DNA from: an uncultured Lachnospiraceae bacterium
GTDB taxonomy: Bacteria > Bacillota > Clostridia > Lachnospirales > Lachnospiraceae
Length of the DNA stretch: 64,000 nt
Direction of reading: 5' to 3'
Assembly: GCA_900551235.1 (NCBI GenBank)
Contig: URUU01000001.1
Coordinates: 62,001 to 126,000 of the forward strand
Shown here: piece by piece, positions 52,261 to 61,428 of the stretch
Numbering within the stretch: position 1 is the stretch's first letter
Layout: every line of letters begins with the position of its first letter
The notes under the pieces: generated by a model
What the model was told of the DNA's origin: nothing
Seen by the model: the letters and a program-made list of their open reading frames with translations, nothing else
Databases searched by the model: none
Program-made: the position numbers and the translations under genes

Positions 52261-53553
52261 TCAGATGTGAAATGCTTTTTTCTGTGGATAGATTGCGGAT
52301 GCTCCGAGTTCTTCTTCGATGCGAAGCAGCTGGTTGTATTTTGCAACACGCTCGCTTCGGCTCGGTGCTCCTGTCTTGATCTGGCAGGTGTTCAATGCAA
52401 CCGCCAGATCTGCAATCGTCGTATCTTCTGTCTCGCCGGAACGATGAGAAGTAACCGCTGTGTATCCTGCATTGTGAGCCATCTTGATCGCTTCGAGTGT
52501 CTCAGATACCGAACCGATCTGATTTAACTTGATCAGGATCGAGTTTCCGCAGCCAAGCTCGATGCCTTTGGAAAGACGTTCCGTATTGGTAACGAACAGG
52601 TCATCGCCTACGAGCTGAACCTTGTCACCTAATTCTGCGGTCAGTTTCTTCCAGCCTTCCCAGTCTTCCTCATCCAGTGCATCCTCGATGGAGATGATCG
52701 GATATTTTTCAACCAGAGCTTTCCAGTGGCCGATCAGCTGCTCAGATGTATAAACCGTTCCTGCTTTTGGCAGTTTGTACTCTCCGACTGTTCCTGTCTT
52801 CCACTCAGAAGAAGCTGCATCCATAGCGATCATAAAATCGCTTCCCGGCTCATAACCTGCTTTTTTCACTGCTTCCAGGATCGTCTCGATCGCTTCTTCG
52901 TCGGATTTCAGTGCCGGTGCAAAACCGCCTTCATCACCAACAGAAGTAGCCAGTCCTCTTTCTTTTAAGATAGAAGCCAGTGCATGGAATACTTCTGCAC
53001 ACCATCTTAAGCACTCTTTAAATGAAGGTGCTCCAACCGGCATGATCATAAATTCCTGTACATCCAGTCCGGAAGATAATGCATGACATCCGCCGTTTAC
53101 GATGTTCATCATCGGTACCGGAAGACGGTTTGCATTGACACCGCCAAGGAAACGGTACAGGGGGATCTCAAGTGCAGTCGCAGCCGCACGGCAGCTTGCA
53201 ATCGATACTGCCAGGATCGCATTTGCTCCTAAGTTGGATTTATCATTTGTTCCGTCCGCTTCTTTCATCGCTGCATCCACTGCATAAATATCAGATGCAT
53301 CTTTGCCTTTCAGTGCTTCATTGATCACGGTGTTGATGTTTGCAACTGCTTTTGTCACACCTTTGCCGCCAAAACGTTCTTTATCATTATCGCGAAGTTC
53401 CAGAGCCTCGAACTCTCCTGTAGAAGCTCCGCTCGGTGCAGTTCCTCTTCCGATCGTGCCGTCAGCCAGATAAACTTCTGCTTCTACGGTTGGATTGCCT
53501 CTGGAGTCGATGATTTCCCTTCCAATTACTTTTTCAATTGTCAAATTTTTCAT
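52261..53553 (-). CDS. eno: Enolase
   Basis: This 430-residue glycolytic enzyme interconverts 2-phosphoglycerate and phosphoenolpyruvate. Visible signatures are REIIDSRGNPTVEAEVYL at the N-terminus, GAPSGASTGEFEALELRD, the Mg ligands in AMDAASSEW, SIEDALDEEDWEGW and VGDDLFVTN, the catalytic Lys in LIKLNQIGSVSET and SHRSGETEDTTIADLAV. ATG 53553 follows AAAGGA by ten bases; the open frame to 53649 covers the structured leader and is not enolase-like. Confidence 0.98.
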   Translation of the reverse strand: MKNLTIEKVIGREIIDSRGNPTVEAEVYLADGTIGRGTAPSGASTGEFEALELRDNDKERFGGKGVTKAVANINTVINEALKGKDASDIYAVDAAMKEADGTNDKSNLGANAILAVSIASCRAAATALEIPLYRFLGGVNANRLPVPMMNIVNGGCHALSSGLDVQEFMIMPVGAPSFKECLRWCAEVFHALASILKERGLATSVGDEGGFAPALKSDEEAIETILEAVKKAGYEPGSDFMIAMDAASSEWKTGTVGEYKLPKAGTVYTSEQLIGHWKALVEKYPIISIEDALDEEDWEGWKKLTAELGDKVQLVGDDLFVTNTERLSKGIELGCGNSILIKLNQIGSVSETLEAIKMAHNAGYTAVTSHRSGETEDTTIADLAVALNTCQIKTGAPSRSERVAKYNQLLRIEEELGASAIYPQKKAFHI

Positions 53554-53585
53554 AATTGCCAGTTCCTTTCTCGTCCTAAAATAAT

Positions 53586-53637
53586 TGGCACTTCGTCTTC
53601 TGCCTCTGATCGCATAAAGACAGAAGAAGTCCTGCCA
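53586..53637 (-). promoter_or_regulatory. Structured 5' leader of eno
   Basis: In the mRNA, TGGCA (53637-53633) plus ACTTC-TTCTG pairs with CAGAA-GAC-GAAGT-GCCA (53621-53586 region), making a two-part hairpin in the leader. A second TGGCA (53561-53557) sits just before the ATG and could pair with the same TGCCA. A smaller GTTAG-CTAAC hairpin lies at 53654-53669. Confidence 0.4.
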
Positions 53638-53676
53638 TGATTTATTCACGTTAGTTAGGTATTTCTAACCGCCATT

Positions 53677-53705
53677 AGAATAGCATAACTGGCATGTGAA
53701 ATCAA
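53677..53705 (-). promoter_or_regulatory. eno promoter
   Basis: TTGATT (53700-53705) and TATTCT (53677-53682) on the minus strand are spaced by 17 bases, leaving an mRNA leader of about 115 bases. Confidence 0.5.
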
Positions 53706-53754
53706 GGCGAACTTCTTCGTTGGATTGAGAAAATTTTATCAATTTCATAGGTTA

Positions 53755-55455
53755 TCATTCCCTGTCATCGCTGCAGATCAACACTTTTTTCCCGGAAAAG
53801 GCAAAACCATAGTGACGGATTCTTTCTTTTTCTGTACCGGCTGTAAGTAATTCCTTATCGTATTGCTTTTGCCTGATCTGTTTCAGTGCCGCTTCTGCCG
53901 TATCATGCAAAGTCTTCTCTTCTTCCGTGTCCTGCACTTTAAATTCCAGAACGATTCCGTGATCCTGTGATTTTAGCGGTACCAGCATGACATCATATCG
54001 TCCAAAACCACTCTCCCTGTTGGAGCAAACGGCATAACGATCACGAAGTTCTACCAGCAGTCCCAGCACAAATCCATGATAAAAACGTTCCGGCTGTGTT
54101 CTTTGGGATGGATGGCTTCCAGTATCAAAACTGCTGAATGTCGCAAGTGCCACATCATTCATGTAATGGTTCATTTCCTTTACATTTCCATCTAACAGTG
54201 CCTTAACAAATGCATTATAATTTACGGATGAGTCTGCAAACCAGCCTTTGAACATTTCTATAAACATACGCACCGTCTCCAGATTTGTGATGTTCAGATG
54301 GTACCATGGTTCCAGAAATTCTCCTTTGTATTCTACTTTTTCCACTTTCAGATAGCCGGCGGCAAGAAGCAGACTCCAGATGGCTGTCCTGCTTTTATCT
54401 AGCTGGTCAAATACAATCTGTTCATCAAAGCTGACCACAATCTCTTTTTGCTGCAGAAGATCTTCCATTTTTTCCTTCACATCGGCTGCTGCTGTACGAA
54501 TCAGACGATTGACCAGCGTATTTTCACTGGTTGAAGCCCAGTACGGCGCAATTTTTTTCTTATCCAGAAAGTTGGTGATCGACCAGGGATTGTAGATATC
54601 CTTTTGTATGCCAAAAGCAAACCCGTCATACCATTTTTTCACTTCTTCTTTTCGCTCAGAAAGCTGAAATTTCTCCAGTGAATCAAACACTTCCTGCTCC
54701 GTAAATCCAAAACAAGTGCAGTACTGCTCTGATGTCGTAGTAATAACATTTAAATTATTGAGATCCGAAAAGACAGATTCTTTTGAAACTCTTGTAATCC
54801 CCGTCATCAGTCCACGTTCCAGATACGGATTGGTTTTAAAAGCAGCATTAAAGAGATTCCGGATAAAGGAAACAAATGCATCCCAATATCCATTTACATA
54901 TGCTTCCTGCATTGGCGTATCGTATTCATCCAGCAATAAAATCACTTTTTTTCCATAATAACGATATAAATACAGGCACAGTTGTCCAAGAGCGAGCGAA
55001 CACTCTGCATCTCCCATATACATCGTAACATCACGAAAAGCCTGTTTTTCATTTTCGCTGAGATATGCGTCCTCCAGAAGATAACGGTGCTGTTCATACA
55101 ACGCAGCAATCTGTGCTTTGATCTGCAGTTTGGTATCTTCCAGATTATCGGATTTCACAGATGCAAAACTCAAAAACAGCACCGGCCATTTCCCCTGCAT
55201 CTCCCGGTAAGCAGCCTGTTTCCATATGGAAAGTCCTTCGAACAGATCCTCTCTGTTGGCATACCGATTCGAAAAAAAGCACTGAAGCATACTCATATTT
55301 AATGTTTTCCCAAAACGGCGCGGTCTTGTGATCAGCGTAACCTCATCTGCCGCTTCCCACCATTCCCGGATAAAATCCGTTTTGTCAATGTAAAAATAAT
55401 GATTTTCACGAATCGATGCAAAATCCTGCTTTCCAATGCTCACAACTTCTGCCAT
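53755..55455 (-). CDS. AAA-ATPase-like / PD-(D/E)XK nuclease-family protein
   Basis: This 566-residue protein has an N-terminal AAA-ATPase-like domain (PF09820 type): FYIDKTDFIREW, Walker A-like LITRPRRFGKTLNMSML near 41-57 and Walker B KVILLLDEYDTPM near 170. A C-terminal PD-(D/E)XK nuclease-like domain (PF08011 type) shows the D of GRYDVMLVP and ExK of VLEFKVQD near 505-530. Such proteins are abundant in gut Clostridia and Bacteroidetes, and their role is unknown. AGGAG precedes the ATG, three bases after the cysteine hydrolase gene, so the two are cotranscribed. Confidence 0.87.
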   Translation of the reverse strand: MAEVVSIGKQDFASIRENHYFYIDKTDFIREWWEAADEVTLITRPRRFGKTLNMSMLQCFFSNRYANREDLFEGLSIWKQAAYREMQGKWPVLFLSFASVKSDNLEDTKLQIKAQIAALYEQHRYLLEDAYLSENEKQAFRDVTMYMGDAECSLALGQLCLYLYRYYGKKVILLLDEYDTPMQEAYVNGYWDAFVSFIRNLFNAAFKTNPYLERGLMTGITRVSKESVFSDLNNLNVITTTSEQYCTCFGFTEQEVFDSLEKFQLSERKEEVKKWYDGFAFGIQKDIYNPWSITNFLDKKKIAPYWASTSENTLVNRLIRTAAADVKEKMEDLLQQKEIVVSFDEQIVFDQLDKSRTAIWSLLLAAGYLKVEKVEYKGEFLEPWYHLNITNLETVRMFIEMFKGWFADSSVNYNAFVKALLDGNVKEMNHYMNDVALATFSSFDTGSHPSQRTQPERFYHGFVLGLLVELRDRYAVCSNRESGFGRYDVMLVPLKSQDHGIVLEFKVQDTEEEKTLHDTAEAALKQIRQKQYDKELLTAGTEKERIRHYGFAFSGKKVLICSDDRE

Positions 55456-55458
55456 ACT

Positions 55459-55962
55459 TTATTCTCCTGTCACAAGAATCTGACACATCTTCATAGTCTC
55501 AAGAGCTGCCAGATGTGTCTGAGGTGTCACTCCCGCACAGCAGCTCGCATCCACCGTAATCTCCACAGATGGAAACGTTGCTTTGAGGATCAGAGCATTT
55601 GATACCACGCAGATATCCGTGCAAAGTCCGACCATCTCAATCTCCTGAAACGTTCTTTCATTCCAGTGCGTCCATCCGAAAGTCGGCTTATCAATGTAAG
55701 TACAGCCTTCTACTTCCAGACCATCTGCGATCTGCCATCCTTTTGTTCCCTCGATGCAGTGCACAACCGGAAGCTTTTTGCCCTCCGGGGTGTCCAGATA
55801 ATCACTCTGGTGCGTATCTCTTGTAAAGATGATCTCATCCCCGCGATTTTTGTATTCCTGGATCTTTTTCTTTACGTTCGGCACGATTGCCTGCGCTTCT
55901 TTCGTTCCTAATGAACCGTCAATAAAATCATTCTGCATATCTACTACGATCAGTGTTTTCAT
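55459..55962 (-). CDS. Isochorismatase-family cysteine hydrolase (nicotinamidase-like)
   Basis: This 167-residue enzyme has the Asp-Lys-Cys triad of the cysteine hydrolase family: D8 in LIVVDMQNDF, the Lys of YIDKPTFGWTHW and the Cys of LCTDICVVSNALI. FTRDTHQSDY and the HC of PVVHCIEGT suggest the nicotinamidase (PncA) metal and substrate region, so conversion of nicotinamide to nicotinate is likely but not certain. ATG 55962 follows GGAGG by ten bases. It has its own promoter. Confidence 0.85.
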   Translation of the reverse strand: MKTLIVVDMQNDFIDGSLGTKEAQAIVPNVKKKIQEYKNRGDEIIFTRDTHQSDYLDTPEGKKLPVVHCIEGTKGWQIADGLEVEGCTYIDKPTFGWTHWNERTFQEIEMVGLCTDICVVSNALILKATFPSVEITVDASCCAGVTPQTHLAALETMKMCQILVTGE

Positions 55963-56034
55963 AATTAACTGTCCTCCATTTCTTTCCATTCACGCTTACG
56001 ATCTGTAAGGATTTTCTGATATATATCTTACTTC

Positions 56035-56063
56035 ATCTTAGCATCAATTTTGTTCTTTCACAA
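56035..56063 (-). promoter_or_regulatory. Promoter of the cysteine hydrolase gene
   Basis: TTGTGA (56058-56063) and TAAGAT (56035-56040) on the minus strand are spaced by 17 bases. The leader holds a small CTTAC-AGATC-GTAAG hairpin. Confidence 0.6.
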
Positions 56064-56111
56064 GAGTTATAATATCCATCCGCCAAAAGAAGCTAACAAT
56101 CCCCATGGAAC

Positions 56112-56149
56112 AGTAACAACCCCAGAGTCGCATCTCTGGGGTTGCTACT
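56112..56149 (-). terminator. Terminator of the large secreted protein gene
   Basis: AGTAGCAACCCCAGAG pairs with CTCTGGGGTTGTTACT (one mismatch) directly after the stop codon. The T-run is weak, so efficiency is uncertain. Confidence 0.6.
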
Positions 56150-59100
56150 TTACTTCTTAATCTTCACGCTTTTTGCCTGTCCTTTTCCTTTGAGGATATT
56201 CTTATAGGCTTTCCGTTTCTTTTTCGGTACTTTGATGACTGCTTTTTTGGCAATACCCTTGAACGCATTTTTCCCTACGGATTTTTTTGTAAGCTGTGTC
56301 GATGTAATCTTAATATTCTTCAGCTTTTTGCAGCCGGAAAATGCATTCGCACCAATCTTGCTGACATTCTTTCCAATGGTGACTTTTTTCAGTTTTATAT
56401 TCTTCTTAAAAGCATTTTTGCTGATCGCGGTCACTTTGAAAGTGAACTTGCCATCTTCGCTTTTGATGGTTGCCGGTATAACAAAAGTACGGTTTGTTTT
56501 CTTAAGTGGTTTTACCAGTGCTGCGGTATTTCCTTTTGTTCCGACAGCGGTTACACGGTAAATGGCATTTTTTGTACGGATCACAGTTCCAGGTGCCGGA
56601 GTTTTTGTCTGCGGCGTGGTGCTGTTAGATGGTTTTGTAGTTTCTGCTTCTTTGTACAGGATCACATAGGCGGTATTGTTGTCTTCTTTACAGTCTCCGC
56701 CCTGTACATCTGCCTGCATGGTGAGATACACCGCACCGTTTTCATTATAAGTAAGATCTTTTTTCTTTACGGTAAAGGATACCTGTGTTTTCCCATTTGC
56801 TGCGATCTGCAGTCCGGTCTTTTTCTGCAGGACTGTTTTCTGATCTGCATCAGCATAGAGGGTAAGGTCTGTCACTGCTGAAATTCTGCTCTGGTTCTGC
56901 ATTGCTGCCGTGATCTGTACTTCGTCTGTCGTTTCGTTCCAGCTTCGCTGCAATTCGATGTCTGGCTGTCCGATGGTTGTCTGTACTGTATTTGCACTCT
57001 TATCCGTCTGACCTTCGGCTGCCATGGAAATCGAAGCCCGCTGTGTAGTCATAACTTTGCTCAGATCCATATATACCGTACCAGAAGTACTCTCTCCAGG
57101 CTCCAGATCAACCGGAACAGCCTCTTTGATCTTTGTTCCGTCTGCAAGTGTGATCTCAATCTCTGCCTGATCGATCTTATTATCTTCTACATTCGTCACA
57201 TAGTAATCCACACCGGTAAGACCATTTTGGATATCATCTTCATCAACGGAAAGTCCTGCCAGCTCCAGTTTTGCTTCCTGATTTTTGCTGATATTTACCA
57301 GTGCATTGCGGTTGTTTTCGGTATCCAGTACATTTGCAAGGATCTGCCAGTTTCCATTTTCATCAAGGATCGGGGAATAATAACGCCACATCTGGTTTTT
57401 CTTTTCCATCAGCGTAACCGGCTCTGAATAACCATCTGCCGTTTTCATGGAAGCTCTCAGACTTCCCATGCCGGTTTCTTCATCGTAAATACTCCAGATA
57501 TAACCTGCTTTTTCACCATTGCTGCAATAACGTACCTGTCCGCCAAAGGAACCTTCTCCGGCTGTATAGGAAGAAAGCTGTTTGTCTGCAAGATCATAGC
57601 GGTAAAGTGTTCCATTTGAGACGCATCCGATGCTTCCGTCCGCATAATGCAGACTGGTGATCGTGCCGTCCTCAGCTTCCGTTCCCATATCAGAAAATTC
57701 TGTAAATACATTTCCATCCTTGCCAAATACGGCATTTGTACCGTCACCTGAACCAACAAAGGCACAGTCTGGTGCGCCGTTGTTTTCATAAACGACATAT
57801 TCATCAATGCTTTCGGATGCCGTTGTCAGGATCTGCTCTGTACTAAAAGCAGTTCCATTTTTTGTTGCTGTATAAATGCGGTTTGTTCCGCTTTCCTGCA
57901 TCAGGCTTGCATCATCATTGCGTACCCAGGAAACGATGACTTTATCACTATTTTCTGCAATATGCGGCATCATATCACAGGCGTCATTATCCGTGATACG
58001 GGTGACATTTCCAAACATGCCTGTGCTGTCATCAAACTCTGCATAATAGATTTCTGAATTTTCTGCCATTTGCTGCATGACACCGGTGCTGTCCAGTGAC
58101 ACATCTCCAGTCACCTGCGTCTTTTCCTTCTGCCATGCCAGAACCAGTTTTCCATTTACTACTTTCATATCGGCATACAGGTCGGCACATCCATCATCCA
58201 GAACCGCTTTTGGCTCCGACCAGATACCATTCTGGTATACCGAATATTTCAAGACGGTACTGTTCAGGGTGCTGCGGCTGTTATCATATGCCTGGAATAC
58301 CAGCACTTTCTTTCCATTTATTTCTGCCTGCATTGGCAGAGCAGACGGAAGCACGGCATACTGGAGAGTGTCGATGGTATTTTGCACACCTCTGGTTTTT
58401 CTGGTTCTGCCCATCCAGGCACTGGTATCTTCTGCAAAAGCGGTGTCCATTTCCTGGAAAGACTCCTGTGGAATCTGGAGTGTTTTCCCTGATTTTTTAT
58501 TTTTCGTTGTATCCCAAAGTGTAGTTTTATATAGTGCAAGCGGATAGGTTTGGTCGATCACCAGGATCAAACTTACGTGAACGGAAGCACTTGCTTCAAA
58601 TTCCCCCTTCGTTGCCGGGATCAGGGTGATCGGAACAGAAGCTTTACCCTGTGCACCGATGGTCGCCACCTTATTGATTCCATAACCGCCTTCCAGCGTG
58701 ATCGATGGTGTAAGTTTTAAACTTCCATCAGCAACCTGCAGGGATTTCTTTTCATAATCATATTTTGGTCCGATTTTACCAGAAAGCTTTACACCGCCCT
58801 CCAGTGAGAGATAGAGCGGACCGATCGGTGTAGCAAACTGCCAGGATGCACTGCCCTTCCACTCAGCATCACTTTGTATCTTTCCTGTATCAGATATGAT
58901 CCGTCCATATTTATCATATTTTGTTTCAAAATATCCCACCACGGAAAGTTTTGGCAGCACCTTAAATCCCTTTGTATCTAATACAGACAGTGATCTGGCA
59001 CCCCATCTGTTTTTGAATGCCTTCAAACACTCTGCACGTCCTGTATATTTATCAAGATCTTCAATACTACTCTTATATTTGTCCCAGGTCGTCTTATTAT

Positions 59101-60511
59101 CAAACAGATCACTTCTTCCAATTCCGACGGTTCCCTTGATCGTATAACTTCCATCCCGTTGATCTGTTTCCTTTGCGATTTCTACCGGAAACATCATAGT
59201 TTTCAAAGAATAATCCCCCGGAAAGAATTTGCCTGCGCCGCCTGTTACCTGTGCACTCTTTTCTTCCCCAAGAATCAGATTGCCGCCAGCTTCGATTACC
59301 TGATTGCTGCCGCTGTTGCCATTTCCGCCGGTATTACCGCCACTGTTGTTATTTCCATTGTTGCCATTGTTACTATTATCAGGTTTTGAACCTCGCATTT
59401 CATCAGAACACACCGTTCCCGCATAAGACCAGAGATCAGAAGATGAAAGATTAAGATTCAAAGCGGGACACACACCATTATCATAACTATACACATAACG
59501 ACCATAACGGTCAACGTAACCGTTGTTAAAAACCTTCATAGTATCCTTCGTATAATCGCCCGGCGTGCGGAGCCACCAATCGCAGTTTCCATCACTGTAA
59601 CTGCTCCACACTCCCTTTGCTTTGGCATACGTACTGCTCTTTCTTCTTCTCGCTTCATCATATGTATTATACGCTTCTGCAAACCCGTAAGAGCCGGCTT
59701 TTGTGCCGTAAACCTCCTGCTCGGAGAGCAGGAAGATCTTGTCGGTTGTGTGATTACCGCCCTCTGTCCCATATTCCAGATTATCTGCATTTTCCACTTC
59801 GGTTGTGCGGATTGCCTGCTGCTGTGCACTGCTGAATGCATCCTGCAAAAAGCTGTCACTGCGGTAATCCATCTTCGGCTCATTCTTTTCCGGACCATAT
59901 CCATTGAGCCAGCTTCGCATACTGCCCTTCTCCCAGGTGACATTTGTATAATTGTTATTGTACCTCTGGTCATCCAGTGCCAGGTCTGCCTGAAGGAAAG
60001 CCTGACCGCCTGCGGTACTTAAAACACGCCACTTGATCGGTTCATATCGGAAATAGTGCCAGGAAGTATTGTCCTTCCATCTATAATATGTCATGCTCGC
60101 TGAGTCTGAACAGCTGTAAGTGGCATCCTCCTGTTTCATCCGGCGGTATTTGTTTCCATCCAGCGTGATTTCATTGTCACTCCACCCACCTGCCGTTTCC
60201 AACTTTTGAAACAGAGCGGCATCCTCGATGATATCTATCTTTGGATTATAATAACCTATAAAGATCGCATCATAACCTGCTGCATCCGCCACCACCTCCC
60301 TCTGCGGATAACTTCCAAACCAGATGCAGTCCCAGGTCACCTTCTGTCCGGCTTTCATGCTGTCATCTTTTACAATACGTGGATTTTTCAGGGTTACGGA
60401 TGCTGCCTTTGCTTCTTTTTGTGGTATAACAAGTGATGTCACCGGCAGTGCGGTGACTGCTAGTGTGGCTGACAGAAATCCTGCCAGCAGTTGCTTTGTT
60501 GTTTTTTTCAT
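56150..60511 (-). CDS. Large secreted DUF6273 / CARDB-like / LRR protein
   Basis: This 1,453-residue exported protein of unknown function begins with a signal peptide (about 1-36, ending EAKA). A DUF6273-like domain at about 45-360 has WDCIWFGSYPQ, KWRVLSTAGGQAFLQ, TWEKGSMRSWLNGY and WWLRTPG. An Asn/Gly-rich linker follows near 380-410. A middle region of about 700 residues has no fold I recognise beyond beta-rich repeats. CARDB-like beta-sandwiches lie at about 1090-1310, and a Lys-rich LRR_5/BspA-like tail at 1330-1453. ATG 60511 follows AAAGG by seven bases. It lies 59 bases after the 283-residue gene with no promoter seen, so cotranscription is likely. Confidence 0.8.
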   Translation of the reverse strand: MKKTTKQLLAGFLSATLAVTALPVTSLVIPQKEAKAASVTLKNPRIVKDDSMKAGQKVTWDCIWFGSYPQREVVADAAGYDAIFIGYYNPKIDIIEDAALFQKLETAGGWSDNEITLDGNKYRRMKQEDATYSCSDSASMTYYRWKDNTSWHYFRYEPIKWRVLSTAGGQAFLQADLALDDQRYNNNYTNVTWEKGSMRSWLNGYGPEKNEPKMDYRSDSFLQDAFSSAQQQAIRTTEVENADNLEYGTEGGNHTTDKIFLLSEQEVYGTKAGSYGFAEAYNTYDEARRRKSSTYAKAKGVWSSYSDGNCDWWLRTPGDYTKDTMKVFNNGYVDRYGRYVYSYDNGVCPALNLNLSSSDLWSYAGTVCSDEMRGSKPDNSNNGNNGNNNSGGNTGGNGNSGSNQVIEAGGNLILGEEKSAQVTGGAGKFFPGDYSLKTMMFPVEIAKETDQRDGSYTIKGTVGIGRSDLFDNKTTWDKYKSSIEDLDKYTGRAECLKAFKNRWGARSLSVLDTKGFKVLPKLSVVGYFETKYDKYGRIISDTGKIQSDAEWKGSASWQFATPIGPLYLSLEGGVKLSGKIGPKYDYEKKSLQVADGSLKLTPSITLEGGYGINKVATIGAQGKASVPITLIPATKGEFEASASVHVSLILVIDQTYPLALYKTTLWDTTKNKKSGKTLQIPQESFQEMDTAFAEDTSAWMGRTRKTRGVQNTIDTLQYAVLPSALPMQAEINGKKVLVFQAYDNSRSTLNSTVLKYSVYQNGIWSEPKAVLDDGCADLYADMKVVNGKLVLAWQKEKTQVTGDVSLDSTGVMQQMAENSEIYYAEFDDSTGMFGNVTRITDNDACDMMPHIAENSDKVIVSWVRNDDASLMQESGTNRIYTATKNGTAFSTEQILTTASESIDEYVVYENNGAPDCAFVGSGDGTNAVFGKDGNVFTEFSDMGTEAEDGTITSLHYADGSIGCVSNGTLYRYDLADKQLSSYTAGEGSFGGQVRYCSNGEKAGYIWSIYDEETGMGSLRASMKTADGYSEPVTLMEKKNQMWRYYSPILDENGNWQILANVLDTENNRNALVNISKNQEAKLELAGLSVDEDDIQNGLTGVDYYVTNVEDNKIDQAEIEITLADGTKIKEAVPVDLEPGESTSGTVYMDLSKVMTTQRASISMAAEGQTDKSANTVQTTIGQPDIELQRSWNETTDEVQITAAMQNQSRISAVTDLTLYADADQKTVLQKKTGLQIAANGKTQVSFTVKKKDLTYNENGAVYLTMQADVQGGDCKEDNNTAYVILYKEAETTKPSNSTTPQTKTPAPGTVIRTKNAIYRVTAVGTKGNTAALVKPLKKTNRTFVIPATIKSEDGKFTFKVTAISKNAFKKNIKLKKVTIGKNVSKIGANAFSGCKKLKNIKITSTQLTKKSVGKNAFKGIAKKAVIKVPKKKRKAYKNILKGKGQAKSVKIKK

Positions 60512-60570
60512 AGATTCACCTTTTCTTTCCATATGTATTTCTTTTCTTTTTTCCCTGTTTCCTTTTTATG

Positions 60571-61422
60571 TTACCAGCCTTTCCACGCAATTTTGTTCTC
60601 GTCGGCGATTTTCTGTAATTTCTTTTTTAATTTTTGTTCTTCTTCAGAATCGTTGCTGCGATAATACATCTCCCACTGTTTCTTGTCGGCATTTTTTGAA
60701 AGATGCAGTTCCGGGGATGTGTTTTTTTCTCCTGCCCAGACAGTAAAGGTGTCATAGCTGTAATATCCGGTTGTGAAGATACATGCCTGCAAAAGTTTGC
60801 GGATGGATTCGCTCACCGTTTCTGCATAAGCTCCATCCAGTTCCATATGCATCGTAATGTCCAAAAACAGATCGTCCGATTCCTCAACTTCTGCATCCGG
60901 CAGGATTTCTGCCAGCTTCTCCAGAAGCTGCGTTTTATTGTCATCCCGGAAGGCATATTCTGTTTTTTCCTGCCTGCTTTCGCTGCTCAGTCTGCTTCCG
61001 GTTCCATACTGTACATCGATCAGCTCAAAACCACTTTCATACAGGAAAGCTTTCCGGGCAATGTCCAGCATCTCGATCAGTGGCTGCTGTGTCTCTGACA
61101 GGCTTTCGCTTTCCCCGATTTCTGTGACCGGAAAGAGATAAGTACCTGACCTCTCCTGGCTTTCTTCGCCCGCTTTCAGTGGGGAAGGCGGACGTTCTGC
61201 CAGAGTATATTTTCCGGTGCTGCTCTCCAGCGTCAGATAAAGTGTCTGGTCTTTTAATGTTTCTTCCGGAATGTTGTTATATTCGCTCTGTACACACAAT
61301 TCATAGCCGTTATCCGTTTTCTGAAGAGAAATTCCGGATACGTTCAGCAGGGAATTTCCCCAGGTATCTTCTATATGCAGCTCGATATGCGAAGCAAGGA
61401 TTTCGGATAAAAATACTGACAT
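60571..61422 (-). CDS. Unknown 283-residue protein, paralogue of the protein at the window edge
   Basis: I do not recognise a named family. No signal peptide or membrane segment is visible. The N-terminal 90 residues are beta-rich (IELHIEDTWGNSLLNVSG, LYLTLESSTGKYTLAE), followed by an acidic middle and a Lys-rich C-terminus. In order, its segments ESGFELIDVQYGTGSRL, FLDITMHMELDGAYAETV and IRKLLQACIFTTGYYSYD match GYDLEVQYSRKGQKV, LDVNLALDLQKGYSKEA and IGQILDLFWEMPEEYYAV of the protein encoded at 62765-64000, so the two look paralogous. GGAG precedes the ATG, six bases after the pseudokinase stop. Confidence 0.7.
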   Translation of the reverse strand: MSVFLSEILASHIELHIEDTWGNSLLNVSGISLQKTDNGYELCVQSEYNNIPEETLKDQTLYLTLESSTGKYTLAERPPSPLKAGEESQERSGTYLFPVTEIGESESLSETQQPLIEMLDIARKAFLYESGFELIDVQYGTGSRLSSESRQEKTEYAFRDDNKTQLLEKLAEILPDAEVEESDDLFLDITMHMELDGAYAETVSESIRKLLQACIFTTGYYSYDTFTVWAGEKNTSPELHLSKNADKKQWEMYYRSNDSEEEQKLKKKLQKIADENKIAWKGW

Positions 61423-61428
61423 ATCTTT

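Noticed and set aside
53554..53649. 32-residue N-terminal extension of enolase
   Set aside because: It covers the structured leader; enolases start MKNLTIEKV-like, and AAAGGA lies before that ATG.
59330..59395. CRISPR-like or satellite repeat
   Set aside because: The repeats are codon-level low complexity for an Asn/Gly linker, without spacers or constant unit length.
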